A stretch of DNA of 64,000 bases, taken from positions 124,001 to 188,000 of the forward strand of contig NZ_JAABOK010000011.1 of assembly GCF_009928525.1 (NCBI RefSeq). Direction: 5' to 3'. The translations under genes were made by a program, and so were the position numbers. The DNA comes from Chitinophaga solisilvae. Its GTDB lineage: Bacteria; Bacteroidota; Bacteroidia; Chitinophagales; Chitinophagaceae. The notes below the pieces were generated by a model. That model worked only from the letters and a program-made list of their open reading frames with translations, ran no database searches and was not told the DNA's origin. This document shows positions 17,736 to 26,758 of the stretch, in pieces. The first letter of the stretch is position 1, and each line of letters opens with the position of its first letter.

Positions 17736-18680
17736 TTACCGCTCAAAAATGATCCCTTCATCTCCCAGGTTATTATCATACATATAGTGCAGCAGCGGAG
17801 CGAATTCCGCTGCAGTGACCTGCCGCTGCAGCGATGGCACCGTCAGCGTACGGAAATCCGGAATCTGCGCCAGCAGCTCATCTACACCCACCGCACTCAC
17901 ATGCCGCAGGTGATGCGGCAAAAATTCAGTGACCAGCGTACGCGCATGCTGCAGGATGTCCTGCATGCCTTTCAGGGCAAAATATTCCGACCCTTCTATA
18001 TCCATCAGTATCAGGTCAAAATCACGCCGGGTAAAGAAATCATCCAGTGGTATACCCGTTACCGTTATCTCTTCCGGATCATCGTAATCATACTCGGAAC
18101 GGCTATGCTGCGGCCGGCGCTTACTGCCGCCTGAATTGGCCCTGCTGAGCAGAAACGGTAATGCTTCTGCCTTATCGTTGGCGGCGATGTGAAAAGTATC
18201 ACAGTTTTGAACATTATTCAGCCGTACATTCATCTCCAGCAGGGAATACGTGTCCGGATTGGCTTCTATGGCTGCTACATAAGCACATCTGTGCGACAGC
18301 GGTATGGCCAGCGTACCGATGTGCGCGCCTATTACCAGCACCTTCGCCGCCGGTGGCAGTAAAGCGGAATAGGTTTCCAGCTGCGCAGTACCGAAAGCCC
18401 CGTTTTCCCGCAGCTCCCACCCTACGCCGTAATCTTCCGGATCGCTGGCAAACAATCCCTCCGCCGTTGCGGTAACCACGGCCTTCGTCAGCGGCCCTAA
18501 TAATTTCCTTGTCAGGAAACCAATGCCTGCCATACGTTGCAGCGGATCAGCCGCATGGCGGCGCAGGACTTCCTTCAGCTCTTCGTTACAGGACAGGTAA
18601 TAGTTCAATACATTTTCTATTACAGCCGCATCTTCTGCAGCCAGCCCTCCGGGGTGCTCTATGATATGTTCTGCTGACAT
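17736..18680 (-). CDS. FkbM-family SAM-dependent methyltransferase
   Basis: This 314-residue protein has the SAM-binding motifs VLVIGAHIGTLAIPLS and IEANPDTYSLLEMNVRLNN. It also has the FkbM hallmark DLILMDIEGSEYFALKGM. FkbM enzymes O-methylate sugars or polyketide hydroxyls. An unusual charged insert (SGGSKRRPQHSRSEYDYDD) lies before the hallmark. It is the last gene of the minus-strand peptide operon, 15 bp after a glycosyltransferase gene, which suggests it methylates a sugar attached by its neighbours. That step is inferred from context only. Confidence 0.85.
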   Translation of the reverse strand: MSAEHIIEHPGGLAAEDAAVIENVLNYYLSCNEELKEVLRRHAADPLQRMAGIGFLTRKLLGPLTKAVVTATAEGLFASDPEDYGVGWELRENGAFGTAQLETYSALLPPAAKVLVIGAHIGTLAIPLSHRCAYVAAIEANPDTYSLLEMNVRLNNVQNCDTFHIAANDKAEALPFLLSRANSGGSKRRPQHSRSEYDYDDPEEITVTGIPLDDFFTRRDFDLILMDIEGSEYFALKGMQDILQHARTLVTEFLPHHLRHVSAVGVDELLAQIPDFRTLTVPSLQRQVTAAEFAPLLHYMYDNNLGDEGIIFER

Positions 18681-18695
18681 CTGATTTGTTTTTTA

Positions 18696-19823
18696 TCACC
18701 AGGAAACAAGACTGAATGCTTCTCCCCCGGCATATCTTTTTGAAGCGAAATAGGTATGCATGGCAAAGCGGATATAGGCGGGAGAACTGCGGATATCTGC
18801 CAGATGCGTCAGACAGCTCTCTTCCGCTTCCCGGAAGACCGGTGGCGTATCCTCCGTATATACATCCCCTTCCAGGTCTATGTACTGATGTCCTTTCGCG
18901 GACCGCCCCAGTACATACCTCCGTTGCTGCGCCCCATCCCTGAAACGTTTCAGCACCATCCAGGAGCGCTCCTGCGGCGTGGTAATATCCCATTTCAGCA
19001 GGTTGCGGTGCAGCAGCAGCATCCCTCCCTCCGGATCATGCTGTACCATGGTGGTTCCCAGGAAACAGCCGTCATCCATATATCCGCAGGGAATAACGGG
19101 CGACGGGATCATATAAAACGGCGACTTCAGCGCCATCCACGCAAACCGGAAGGTATCCTTATCACCAAACAACAGCTTGTGATAGATATGGCCCAGCCGG
19201 TTCAGGTATACACATACCTGCAGCTCTCTCCAGCAACGCTCCTTGTCCACCAGCAGCTGCCCGCTCTCCTGTTCATGCTGGTCGGCATACGGCCGCCGGA
19301 TGATTTTCCAGATGGGGTTATCTGCCGGCGTTTTCCAGTAGTCAGGCCAGAACACCGCGCCATGCTCCTGATAGGCAGGCCATAAAAAAAATGCTGCCGG
19401 ATCTTTCAGGCAGATGTTATCTGCATCCAGGAAGAAGACCTCCCGGAAACGGCTATGCAGGATTGCCAGCGGCTTCAGCGCCACACCGGACAAGCCGGTA
19501 TGCGGAATGCTATTGAAATCACAGCAGCGCACCTCATAACTGCTGAGCTCTGCCATCACCTCTGCAGACAACTCATTCCCCTTGTACCATACCTCCACCG
19601 GCAGCATACAGCCTGATTGCCGCAGCATCCGTATGGCGATAAGCCCGCAGGTATAGTAGCTGAAACCGCCGATACACATTACAATACCACGGCCTTCAAA
19701 AGTGCCGGGACAGGGCGGAATATCCGCTGTAAATGCTTTCAGATCGCTGCGCAGGTCCTTTATCAGCGAAGCGGATACGTCATAGCGGATAGTCCTGAAT
19801 CCGTTCTGTTCAAAATTACTCAT
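18696..19823 (-). CDS. Glycosyltransferase, MNN1/GT71-like
   Basis: This 375-residue soluble protein has a glycosyltransferase A fold signature: FFLDADNICLKDPAAFF, with a D-x-D metal-binding motif, then SGQLLVDKERCW and FGDKDTFRFAWMAL. These three elements match the alpha-mannosyltransferase (MNN1-like) group. No signal peptide or membrane span is present, so it should work on a cytoplasmic acceptor. It starts 10 bp after the LanC-like/GT32 fusion gene. Together with the adjacent transferases it could glycosylate the Ser/Thr-rich peptide encoded upstream. Family call is good; donor sugar and acceptor unknown. Confidence 0.82.
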   Translation of the reverse strand: MSNFEQNGFRTIRYDVSASLIKDLRSDLKAFTADIPPCPGTFEGRGIVMCIGGFSYYTCGLIAIRMLRQSGCMLPVEVWYKGNELSAEVMAELSSYEVRCCDFNSIPHTGLSGVALKPLAILHSRFREVFFLDADNICLKDPAAFFLWPAYQEHGAVFWPDYWKTPADNPIWKIIRRPYADQHEQESGQLLVDKERCWRELQVCVYLNRLGHIYHKLLFGDKDTFRFAWMALKSPFYMIPSPVIPCGYMDDGCFLGTTMVQHDPEGGMLLLHRNLLKWDITTPQERSWMVLKRFRDGAQQRRYVLGRSAKGHQYIDLEGDVYTEDTPPVFREAEESCLTHLADIRSSPAYIRFAMHTYFASKRYAGGEAFSLVSW

Positions 19824-19833
19824 GGCATAAATC

Positions 19834-21480
19834 TTATACCGGCTGCGGCGATGCTGGTTTCATCCAGGTGTGCAGCCAGTAGTGAATGAGTGGTACGGTG
19901 ACGGTACGTTCCGGCATGGTCCTGATCTCTGCGTAATCGTATACAAACATTTCCTTCACCGGTACCTGCGTCTGCCGGGAGTTGCGGTGCAGCTGCAGGG
20001 AATCGCGCATCCGGTAGGGACCGGAGTACTGCGGTGTCAGCATGGTATCGCGCCGGCCACTGTTATAGATAGCGACTATATCTTCTGCCAGGCTTAACAG
20101 GTAAGGCTCTCCCTTACCGGCGGCAAAGGCTTCCGAGGCCAGCGTATCGTTGACAGGATCTATAATGAGAAAACCATACGGATAACGGCCTGTCAGGTCC
20201 CGGAAAGCATCAGGCAGCAACAGCTCTATGTCCCAGTCCATATAGCAGCCGCCAAAAGCATGTACGATAAGATACCGGGCTATGTCTGATGCTTCGCCGT
20301 GGTTACGGGCATGGCTAAACGCTGCGGTGGCGAAGGGGTAGTATTCCTCCAGGAAAGCTGCTATCAGCGCATCATTCCATATCCTTACCGTGTAGCCGTG
20401 TTCCTGCAACCGGCGCCATGATTGGAGACAACGGTCAATCAGGGCATTGGTGCCCGGTCCTACAATCAGGTGGATCACCGCCGGCACGTGGCTCACGGTA
20501 ATGTCTGCCCATATCAGGGAATGCCAGTTACGCAGCAGCGAAGGCTGTTCCAGGCAGGTATAAGCTGCCAGCACGCCGGCATAGCCGTCGTACAACCCTG
20601 CGCGCAGCGTCCTTCCGGATAATTCGTGTACTATCGTCAACGCATATACGCGTAAGGCGGGTTGTGGCGCCGCCGCATATAACAGGGCACTCACTTTCAG
20701 CTGCAGCAGCAGCCGGGCATTATCGGCCTCCGCCAGGCTGTGACCGGTGGCTTCCAGACAGGCGGCAACATACACGCGGTATTGAGGCAGCCGGGAAGAC
20801 TGCTCCACGCGTTCCCCGGCTGCATGTAACAACAGGGCGAGATAAGCTTTCCGCCAGGGATCTGAGGTGATACTGATGGTGGATATAACGGCATCGGATA
20901 TACGATGCATACTATCTGCCGGCAGGCTGGCACGCAGGTCTTCAGGAAGCTGTGTCAGGCATTGCAGGAAGGCCGCCAGCTCCTGCAGCTGCAGCGGTCT
21001 GCCGCCTGCCAGCTGCTCCTCTGCACGTAGCATCAGCTGTACCGACTGTGCTGCCATAGCTGCCATCAGCCGGCTGTTCTCCGGATGCTGCCCGGTTAAA
21101 CGCTGCAGGAAATAAAGATGCCGCCGGATGTCTGAAACGGTAGTTTCTCCTTCCGGCTGCAGTAGCAGGTATTCGTCCACATCCGCTAACAGCGTATCTG
21201 TATCTGTAAATGGCGATTGCCCCTGTTGTGCCAGCCACGCCACTCCCCAGCCGATGCCGGACAAGCCGGTATCAAAGGAAATATCTTCCAGGGCGGCAGC
21301 CTGTTCCAGCACGTGATGCAGCAACCGGCTGCTGTTGTTGCTCCAGGTATCCCGTCCCGTGCCTTTTGCCAGCAACGCATATACCAGGGAGATGCCCATA
21401 TCGCCGCAGGATAAGCCGGGATAGCTTTCTTCCTGCCGTTGCCGCGCAGCCTCGAGCAATGTAATCAGTTGTTCATACAT
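19834..21480 (-). CDS. Fusion of LanC-like domain and GT32-type glycosyltransferase
   Basis: This 548-residue protein has two parts. Residues 1-310 show the spaced glycine motifs of LanC-type alpha/alpha barrels: SCGDMGISLVYALL, FDTGLSGIGWGVAWL and GLYDGYAGVLAAYTCL. The zinc-binding Cys and Cys-His pairs of true lanthionine cyclases are not visible. Residues about 325-548 are a GT32-like sugar transferase: PAVIHLIVGPGTNALID, YTVRIWND, and GEASDIARYLIVHAFGG followed by CYMDWDIELLLP with a D-x-D motif. A LanC-like fold lacking its metal, joined to a transferase, suggests a peptide-binding module that guides glycosylation. This is inference. It lies 5 bp from the tandem GT25 gene. Confidence 0.8.
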   Translation of the reverse strand: MYEQLITLLEAARQRQEESYPGLSCGDMGISLVYALLAKGTGRDTWSNNSSRLLHHVLEQAAALEDISFDTGLSGIGWGVAWLAQQGQSPFTDTDTLLADVDEYLLLQPEGETTVSDIRRHLYFLQRLTGQHPENSRLMAAMAAQSVQLMLRAEEQLAGGRPLQLQELAAFLQCLTQLPEDLRASLPADSMHRISDAVISTISITSDPWRKAYLALLLHAAGERVEQSSRLPQYRVYVAACLEATGHSLAEADNARLLLQLKVSALLYAAAPQPALRVYALTIVHELSGRTLRAGLYDGYAGVLAAYTCLEQPSLLRNWHSLIWADITVSHVPAVIHLIVGPGTNALIDRCLQSWRRLQEHGYTVRIWNDALIAAFLEEYYPFATAAFSHARNHGEASDIARYLIVHAFGGCYMDWDIELLLPDAFRDLTGRYPYGFLIIDPVNDTLASEAFAAGKGEPYLLSLAEDIVAIYNSGRRDTMLTPQYSGPYRMRDSLQLHRNSRQTQVPVKEMFVYDYAEIRTMPERTVTVPLIHYWLHTWMKPASPQPV

Positions 21481-21485
21481 AGGCT

Positions 21486-22832
21486 TCAGATGAGGTGGGC
21501 GCCGGATTGATAATGCGTGTACACCTGCCGGATAACATCCAGCCGGGCGGCAGTTTCTGCAAACATGCGCTGCACCAGCCCCTGGCGCTCATTATGCACC
21601 GGGGTCACATCAGAGTAGCCGAAATCCTTCTGCTGAGATACAAAGGGATACAAGACCATCTTATTGCCCGTCATCGTGGAAAACAGCTGATCTGCAATAA
21701 CGGTACGGTCGAATGGTTCATCCAGGATCCGTTGAAAAAAGCTGCGGTAAACAACAATGAACTGCGTAGAAAGGCATAACGCCACCCAGTAACGGTTTTC
21801 AGTTACCGGCACTGCCTGGTCTATCTTACCGCTGCCGCCGGATAGTATATCCACGCCCTGGTAATGGGCTTCGATGATATTCTTCAGTAAATATTCCCGT
21901 GAGTAGTCCGGAGTAAATTCATGGTCATCTTCACAAATGATAATCACATCATCATCCCGCTCCATGGCGAGTTCAATTATTTTACGCATGCTCTGAAACA
22001 ATCCCAGCGCGCCTACTTCATGGCGACAGGCTTCTATAATGGTCACATCGAACTCAGGCCGGTTTTCAAATTGTTGCGTGATGTGCGCGAGTCTTTCCGT
22101 TCTTTCCGGCAGATTGATCACATAGGTAGGAATGGTGATACTATACAGGTCGGGCAGCTCGTCTTCCGGGGGCGGCAGATTTCTATAATGCGCACCGATG
22201 CTGCGCAGGCGATCGATACCTTCCATGGCATTCCGGAAAAGCTCTAATACGCGGCCCTCTTTGTTGTTGGCATCTGTGGCATCAGAGTAACCGAATTCCT
22301 GCTGTATGGAAATAAAGGGATACATGAGCAGGATATTATCAAACAGCTGGCATAATTTCTTGTCGGCCGTTTCCTGTTCTGTTAAATCAGCTTCCAGTAT
22401 AGGCGTAAACGTTTCCCTGAATAAAACAACGAATTGTGTGCCGGTAAAGTTTTTGGTCCAGAAGAAGCGTTCATTTACCTGCAGGATATCATAAAACCAG
22501 CTGGCTCCGCCAAGCAGTACATCTGCATTGAGCTTCCGGGCTTCTGCAATAGCCGCTGTTATGCTGCCGGCTGTATAATGTTCTGTAAACTGATGATCAT
22601 CTTCACAAATAATGATTACGTCTTCCTCCTTTTCAACGGCGGTGGCCACTATGTTACAGATGCTGTTCCACAGGCCGGTGGCGCCTCTTTCATGGCGGCA
22701 GGCAGCTGTAATCACCGGCGCAAACTCCCGGTAGGGAGCAAACTGTTCCAGGATATGCGCCTTCCGGTCTGTTCTTTCCGGCAGGTTAATCACATAAACA
22801 GGTATAGTCGCTGTTTCACAAACGGTATTCAT
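21486..22832 (-). CDS. Tandem-duplicated GT25-like glycosyltransferase
   Basis: This 448-residue protein consists of two related halves. Half one has IPVYVINLPERTDRKAHI, ACRHERGATGLWNSI and DVIIICEDDHQF. Half two has IPTYVINLPERTERLAHI, ACRHEVGALGLFQSM and DVIIICEDDHEF. The VINLPERTDR start and the EDD motif fit the GT25 (LPS-type) family. Both halves keep the acidic motif, so both may be active. It starts 30 bp after the TlpA-like gene. It could add two sugars in turn, or act at two sites, on the peptide product. Confidence 0.8.
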   Translation of the reverse strand: MNTVCETATIPVYVINLPERTDRKAHILEQFAPYREFAPVITAACRHERGATGLWNSICNIVATAVEKEEDVIIICEDDHQFTEHYTAGSITAAIAEARKLNADVLLGGASWFYDILQVNERFFWTKNFTGTQFVVLFRETFTPILEADLTEQETADKKLCQLFDNILLMYPFISIQQEFGYSDATDANNKEGRVLELFRNAMEGIDRLRSIGAHYRNLPPPEDELPDLYSITIPTYVINLPERTERLAHITQQFENRPEFDVTIIEACRHEVGALGLFQSMRKIIELAMERDDDVIIICEDDHEFTPDYSREYLLKNIIEAHYQGVDILSGGSGKIDQAVPVTENRYWVALCLSTQFIVVYRSFFQRILDEPFDRTVIADQLFSTMTGNKMVLYPFVSQQKDFGYSDVTPVHNERQGLVQRMFAETAARLDVIRQVYTHYQSGAHLI

Positions 22833-22862
22833 ATTCCGGGTTTAGAAGATTAGTAAAAAGAA

Positions 22863-24017
22863 TCAATAGAGCTGCCGGAGTTTCTCTGATACATCCTGCA
22901 GTTTATTTGTTTTCAGCAGCAGCCTTCCGGAGGCATCTATCAGCAGATACGCCGGAATGCTCCGTATACCGAACAGCTGCGGATAGCGGCCATTCATACC
23001 TTTGAGGTCTGAGAGCTGTACACCGGGCATCTGCTCCTGCTGTATGATTTCCTTCCAGCTGTTTTTATTTTCATCCAGGGAGATACCTGCTATCTCCAGC
23101 TGCAGTGGTTTATACTGACGGTACAAAGCCTGCAGGGCAGGGCTATTGGCGCGGCACGGCGCGCACCAGCTGGCCCAGAAATCAATCAGGATATACTTAC
23201 TGGCAGCTCGCAGCTTCTTAAAGCTGACGAGCCTGGCGCTGGTATCCGGCAGCATAATTTCCGGTATAACAACACCTGGCACCATTTTCATATGGCCGGC
23301 CACCTGGCGTGCCAGCCGCTCAAAAACCGGATTGGCGGCGAATCTGGCCGGCATGGCCGCCAGGTATTTACCGGCGGTATCATACGGTACCAGGTTGCCC
23401 AGGAACAATTCTATGCTCTGAAATGTCTGAAACGCTGCCGGGTGTTGCACCATGAAAGTGGTGGTCTGCCTGGCCCTGATCCTGTTCAGGGAATCTATGA
23501 CTGCGGTATATCTCCGCAATGCGATACTATCATTTTTCCGCTGTGCCCTTTGCGCCTGGAGCAGGCTGTTTTCCAGCTGCTGCTGTATGCCTTCGTCCAT
23601 GGCAGCAAAATGGTAAATCAGCTGCTGGTCTTCTCCGCCGCTGACCTTACTGCGGTAAACGGCTGCTGCATCGCCGGCAATGGAAACAGGTACCGTATCC
23701 AGGAAAAAAACCAGGAACGGCTGCTGTCCGCGGATAAAGATGCTGTACAGTCCGGCGTAGCGGCTGTTGCCCGCAAAGCGGAACTGTTCATCATTCCCGA
23801 TGACCACAGAATCCAATAATCGTTTAGCCGTATTCGGTATATAGGTATCGGGGGAGAGATACAGGGTATGCCCGGCGCCGCCGGTGAGTTTACCGCCGGC
23901 AACATAGCGGTACTGGGCAGTTATACTGCCGGCCACTAAATGTAACGCGCAGAGCAGAAAGCCTGTGAGTATATATTTGCGGGAAGATGAGAAAGGTACA
24001 AACATATCAGTTAACAT
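22863..24017 (-). CDS. TlpA-like thioredoxin-fold disulfide reductase with N-terminal DUF4369-type domain
   Basis: This 384-residue protein has a signal peptide (YILTGFLLCALHLVAGS), so it should act in the periplasm. The N-terminal half resembles the DUF4369-type domain common in Bacteroidota TlpA proteins. The C-terminal half is a thioredoxin fold with LIDFWASWCAPCRANSP and a cis-proline region (GIRSIPAYLLIDASG). Start choice is between ATG at 24017 and ATG at 24005. It lies between the precursor peptide and the glycosyltransferases. With the VKOR-thioredoxin oxidase it probably sets the disulfide state of the eight-cysteine peptide; this is inferred. Confidence 0.88.
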   Translation of the reverse strand: MLTDMFVPFSSSRKYILTGFLLCALHLVAGSITAQYRYVAGGKLTGGAGHTLYLSPDTYIPNTAKRLLDSVVIGNDEQFRFAGNSRYAGLYSIFIRGQQPFLVFFLDTVPVSIAGDAAAVYRSKVSGGEDQQLIYHFAAMDEGIQQQLENSLLQAQRAQRKNDSIALRRYTAVIDSLNRIRARQTTTFMVQHPAAFQTFQSIELFLGNLVPYDTAGKYLAAMPARFAANPVFERLARQVAGHMKMVPGVVIPEIMLPDTSARLVSFKKLRAASKYILIDFWASWCAPCRANSPALQALYRQYKPLQLEIAGISLDENKNSWKEIIQQEQMPGVQLSDLKGMNGRYPQLFGIRSIPAYLLIDASGRLLLKTNKLQDVSEKLRQLY

Positions 24018-24100
24018 TTAATGCCGGCAGCATCTGCCGGATGTCCGTCAGACTCAATTACATCATAATATAATCAAAACTGCGGGTACATACATCATCA

Positions 24101-24394
24101 TTAGTTGGAGCCGGTGCTGCTGCCGCCAGAACCGCTGCCGCAGCTGAGGCTGACAATAACGCCCGGACCGGAACCGTTGGAACCGCCCGGCAGATCGCAA
24201 TCGCAGCTCACGCCGGTGGAAGAAGAAGAGCAGGTGCCGGACTGGCAGGAGCAGGATTTATTTTCACCGTTGCTGCAGGTAATGGTTACAGAACAGCCGG
24301 CAGCAGTAAATCCGCCCAGTACTTTTTTCAGCTGATCGCGGGAAAGCACTTCCTTTGCGCCGAGTTCCAGCGCTTTTAATTTTAATTTTTTCAT
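24101..24394 (-). CDS. GG-leader natural-product precursor peptide, Cys/Ser-rich core
   Basis: This 97-residue peptide has a leader of 28 residues that ends in the double glycine of SRDQLKKVLGG. The leader matches the Bacteroidota GG-type natural-product precursors (compare TIGR04149-like leaders). The predicted 69-residue core holds 8 Cys, 19 Ser, 6 Thr and many Gly, with one Lys and few charges. Cys positions in the core are 6, 12, 20, 22, 27, 36, 38 and 57. The C-terminal third is a Gly/Ser-rich tail with one further Cys. The gene is flanked by a VKOR-thioredoxin protein, a TlpA protein and glycosyltransferases, and a C39 exporter diverges nearby. The likely product is a disulfide-bonded, possibly glycosylated exported peptide. 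Modifications are inferred. Confidence 0.85.
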   Translation of the reverse strand: MKKLKLKALELGAKEVLSRDQLKKVLGGFTAAGCSVTITCSNGENKSCSCQSGTCSSSSTGVSCDCDLPGGSNGSGPGVIVSLSCGSGSGGSSTGSN

Positions 24395-24512
24395 GCTTTA
24401 AGCTTTAATAGTTAATACTCGGCCTGCTTGCACAGGCAGGGATATATACAACAGGCAGTCCTTCCGGAAGCAGCGCTACTTACCGGTTACAGCCCGCTGG
24501 CAAGAAAATGGA

Positions 24513-26147
24513 TTATACGGCCAGGAAATATTTCAGGTCTTCCACACTGTAGATACCAGGTAACTGGTACCCATCTACGAAAATGGTAGGTGTAAAGGAA
24601 ATTTTCAGTGCTTCACACCATTGCATCATCGCGGTAATTTTTTCGTCCTGCTGCTTCAGTTCTCCGTTCATGGGATATTTCGCAGCGAAGGAGGCATAGT
24701 CTTTCTCCGCCGCGGTATACCAGTCGTCCAGCGCCTGCCGGGTAAGCGCTTCATCATTCTTCTCAGCTATAGCCAGCAGGTGCCGGGCCGGCAATGCCCG
24801 CCGGTCGTCTGTCTGATTGGTAGCCGTGAAAATGATCTGCAGCTGTACATCCGGATTATTCTCCAGCAGCTCTTCAATAGGTTTGTGTGCATCCGCGCAG
24901 GGGCCGCAATAGGGGTTACATACTTTCACCAGCCGGTGCTTCGCTGCCGGGTTGCCTAATACAATACCGATGCCATCTGTAGTTGTGGTTACCGCTTTCT
25001 GTCTGCCCATCAGCGCTTCAAAAATCTGTGTATTATGCTTCAGGCGCTGCAGCTCATGCCGGGATCGCCGGCCGTCCTTGGCCTGACGGAGCGCCGGCAC
25101 CAGTATACTCACCACCGCAAATGGCAGCAGATAAGCGATGGCGGCTGTCAGCAGTATGCCGGCGTCGAAATGAACCGGCTGCAGCCAGCCGCCGGCAAGG
25201 GTTACAAGGAACTGCAGCAGCAATACAGACTGTACGCCCATACACAGCACACACCATTGCCGGGCAATGCGCCACTGATAATATACAGAGAAAAATATGT
25301 AAGGAATACTAACCACACTGAACATACCTGTCAGCAGCAGCGCCGGCGGCGATGTCACTCCCGTAAACAACAGCAGTAGCAGTCCGCCTGCGAACCAGGT
25401 GAATCCTATATTACTCCAGCTGATGCCGGCTATCTTCGATGCTTTGGAATGCAGTACAGCGCCACAGTTCACCTTCTTGCCACTGCTGCATATTTTTTGC
25501 AACACCGGGTTATACTGATCCAGTTCATACCATAGCAACAATACGGTGAGTAAGGCGCCTGTCAGCATCAGCAGGAGCAATGCCGCCGGCCACCATCCGG
25601 CGGCGCCGCCGCGCAGCACGGTGGTAGCAGCGGTTACCAGCGCAGCTACGGGCAAAGCCATATAACCGGCTGTCTTAGCCAGTTGCAGACGTTGCTCTGT
25701 TCTTCTGTGCTGCCTGTAATCCTTTTCGCCGGCAGCATCTTCTGCATCGGCAATGAGTACTGTTCCTGAGGGCCATTGCGCCGCAAAAGCGGTCAGCGGC
25801 ACTTCTTCCCAACGTGGATTTTCTGCAGTATACCAGCTGACCGAATCACGCTTCACTTCCCGGATAATGGCCAGGGAATCCTTCCCTGTTTCCCGGTCTT
25901 TTATCTGCGCAATAAAAGGCAGTGGTAGTTCCGCCAGTTTGTTCATGGTCACTGTCAGCGCTATGTTGCTGATGCCGAAGCTGAGCAGTACATCGCTCAT
26001 GCTTAACAGGCTGGGATAATCGGGATGATCTTCCAGGGATACTGCTAATGCCGTTTGTGTAACAGGTACTTTTAATAGGTCCGCAAACCGTTTGGAAATA
26101 TCGATGAATGCGGGTGGTTTCGCTAACTTGATAACTTGTGCTAACAT
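24513..26147 (-). CDS. C39-like / VKOR / thioredoxin fusion, disulfide oxidase
   Basis: This 544-residue protein has three parts. Residues 1-150 resemble a C39 peptidase fold (TALAVSLEDHPDYPSLLSMS) but lack the catalytic Cys. The middle is a vitamin K epoxide reductase domain with several membrane spans, CSSGKKVNC and the redox pair WCVLC. The C-terminus is a thioredoxin-like domain with YCGPCADAH and a cis-proline region (FTPTIFVDGYQLPG). Such fusions form disulfide bonds in exported proteins. It starts 84 bp downstream of the HTH gene and ends 118 bp upstream of the precursor start. The inactive C39 part might bind GG leaders. The enzyme family call is firm, and the leader-binding idea is speculative. 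Confidence 0.88.
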   Translation of the reverse strand: MLAQVIKLAKPPAFIDISKRFADLLKVPVTQTALAVSLEDHPDYPSLLSMSDVLLSFGISNIALTVTMNKLAELPLPFIAQIKDRETGKDSLAIIREVKRDSVSWYTAENPRWEEVPLTAFAAQWPSGTVLIADAEDAAGEKDYRQHRRTEQRLQLAKTAGYMALPVAALVTAATTVLRGGAAGWWPAALLLLMLTGALLTVLLLWYELDQYNPVLQKICSSGKKVNCGAVLHSKASKIAGISWSNIGFTWFAGGLLLLLFTGVTSPPALLLTGMFSVVSIPYIFFSVYYQWRIARQWCVLCMGVQSVLLLQFLVTLAGGWLQPVHFDAGILLTAAIAYLLPFAVVSILVPALRQAKDGRRSRHELQRLKHNTQIFEALMGRQKAVTTTTDGIGIVLGNPAAKHRLVKVCNPYCGPCADAHKPIEELLENNPDVQLQIIFTATNQTDDRRALPARHLLAIAEKNDEALTRQALDDWYTAAEKDYASFAAKYPMNGELKQQDEKITAMMQWCEALKISFTPTIFVDGYQLPGIYSVEDLKYFLAV

Positions 26148-26230
26148 GCCAATGAGATATATTCACAAAGTTCGGAGACCTGAGTCTATTATAAGTGGAC
26201 TTTGCTTTGCTATCTCATTATGACATTCTG

Positions 26231-26545
26231 TTAACAATTCACGAAAACACTGTTATACCAATGGTTTCCGAAGAATGATATCCCGCCGTGATGTTTATTC
26301 AGGTCTTCTTTACTCAGTTCAAAAAGTGAGCTTACCATATTACCGTCTTCTTCATAATAATAAGTGTTTGACTTTTTACAATACTTAATAGGGAACCCTT
26401 CTTCTTTCATTTCCTTTAAAAATTCATTGAGGGAACTCCGGCTCACACCCACCTTACTGGCCAGCTGTTGCTGGCTGCCAGCCTGCTTTTTGCGGATAAG
26501 GTTATCGATCAGGTGTAGTCGCTCCAGATAACGGCGTAATGACAT
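26231..26545 (-). CDS. Small helix-turn-helix regulator of the peptide cluster
   Basis: This 104-residue protein has an N-terminal winged-HTH-like segment: AGSQQQLASKVGVSRSSLNEFLKEM, shown here in parts as QQQLASKVGVSR and SSLNEFLKEMKEEGFPI. This resembles the HTH of WYL/BirA-type regulators. The remaining 45 residues match nothing I recognise. It is first in the minus-strand operon and is transcribed away from the ABC exporter gene, so it probably controls the shared 214-bp intergenic region. No operator palindrome was clear. Confidence 0.75.
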   Translation of the reverse strand: MSLRRYLERLHLIDNLIRKKQAGSQQQLASKVGVSRSSLNEFLKEMKEEGFPIKYCKKSNTYYYEEDGNMVSSLFELSKEDLNKHHGGISFFGNHWYNSVFVNC

Positions 26546-26758
26546 AGTATCAGGTATTGGTTAAGATTAACAATCATAAATACTGCAGCTGAAAGTAATA
26601 ATCGCGGTTTACAGGTAAGAAATTTCTGTGCTGCTTCAACTCAAATAAAGATGATAATTTTTTTCTTAAAAAAAAAGAAACAATAGAGAATAATTTTTTT
26701 AATTTTCTAATGATAGAAATGAAACTTCCTGTACTTCCTCAGAACTTATTATTGTTAT
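26546..26758. promoter_or_regulatory. Divergent regulatory region of the peptide cluster
   Basis: This 213-bp region separates the HTH operon (minus) from the C39 exporter operon (plus) and is very AT-rich between 26650 and 26715. A near-consensus -7 box for the exporter (TAATTTTC, one mismatch to TAnnTTTG) lies at 26700-26707. Boxes for the minus-strand operon are weak. Regulation by the adjacent HTH protein is likely from position only. Confidence 0.4.

Noticed and set aside
19834-21480. Functional lanthionine cyclase
   Set aside because: No zinc-binding Cys/Cys-His residues and no dehydratase gene are visible, so lanthionine formation is not supported.
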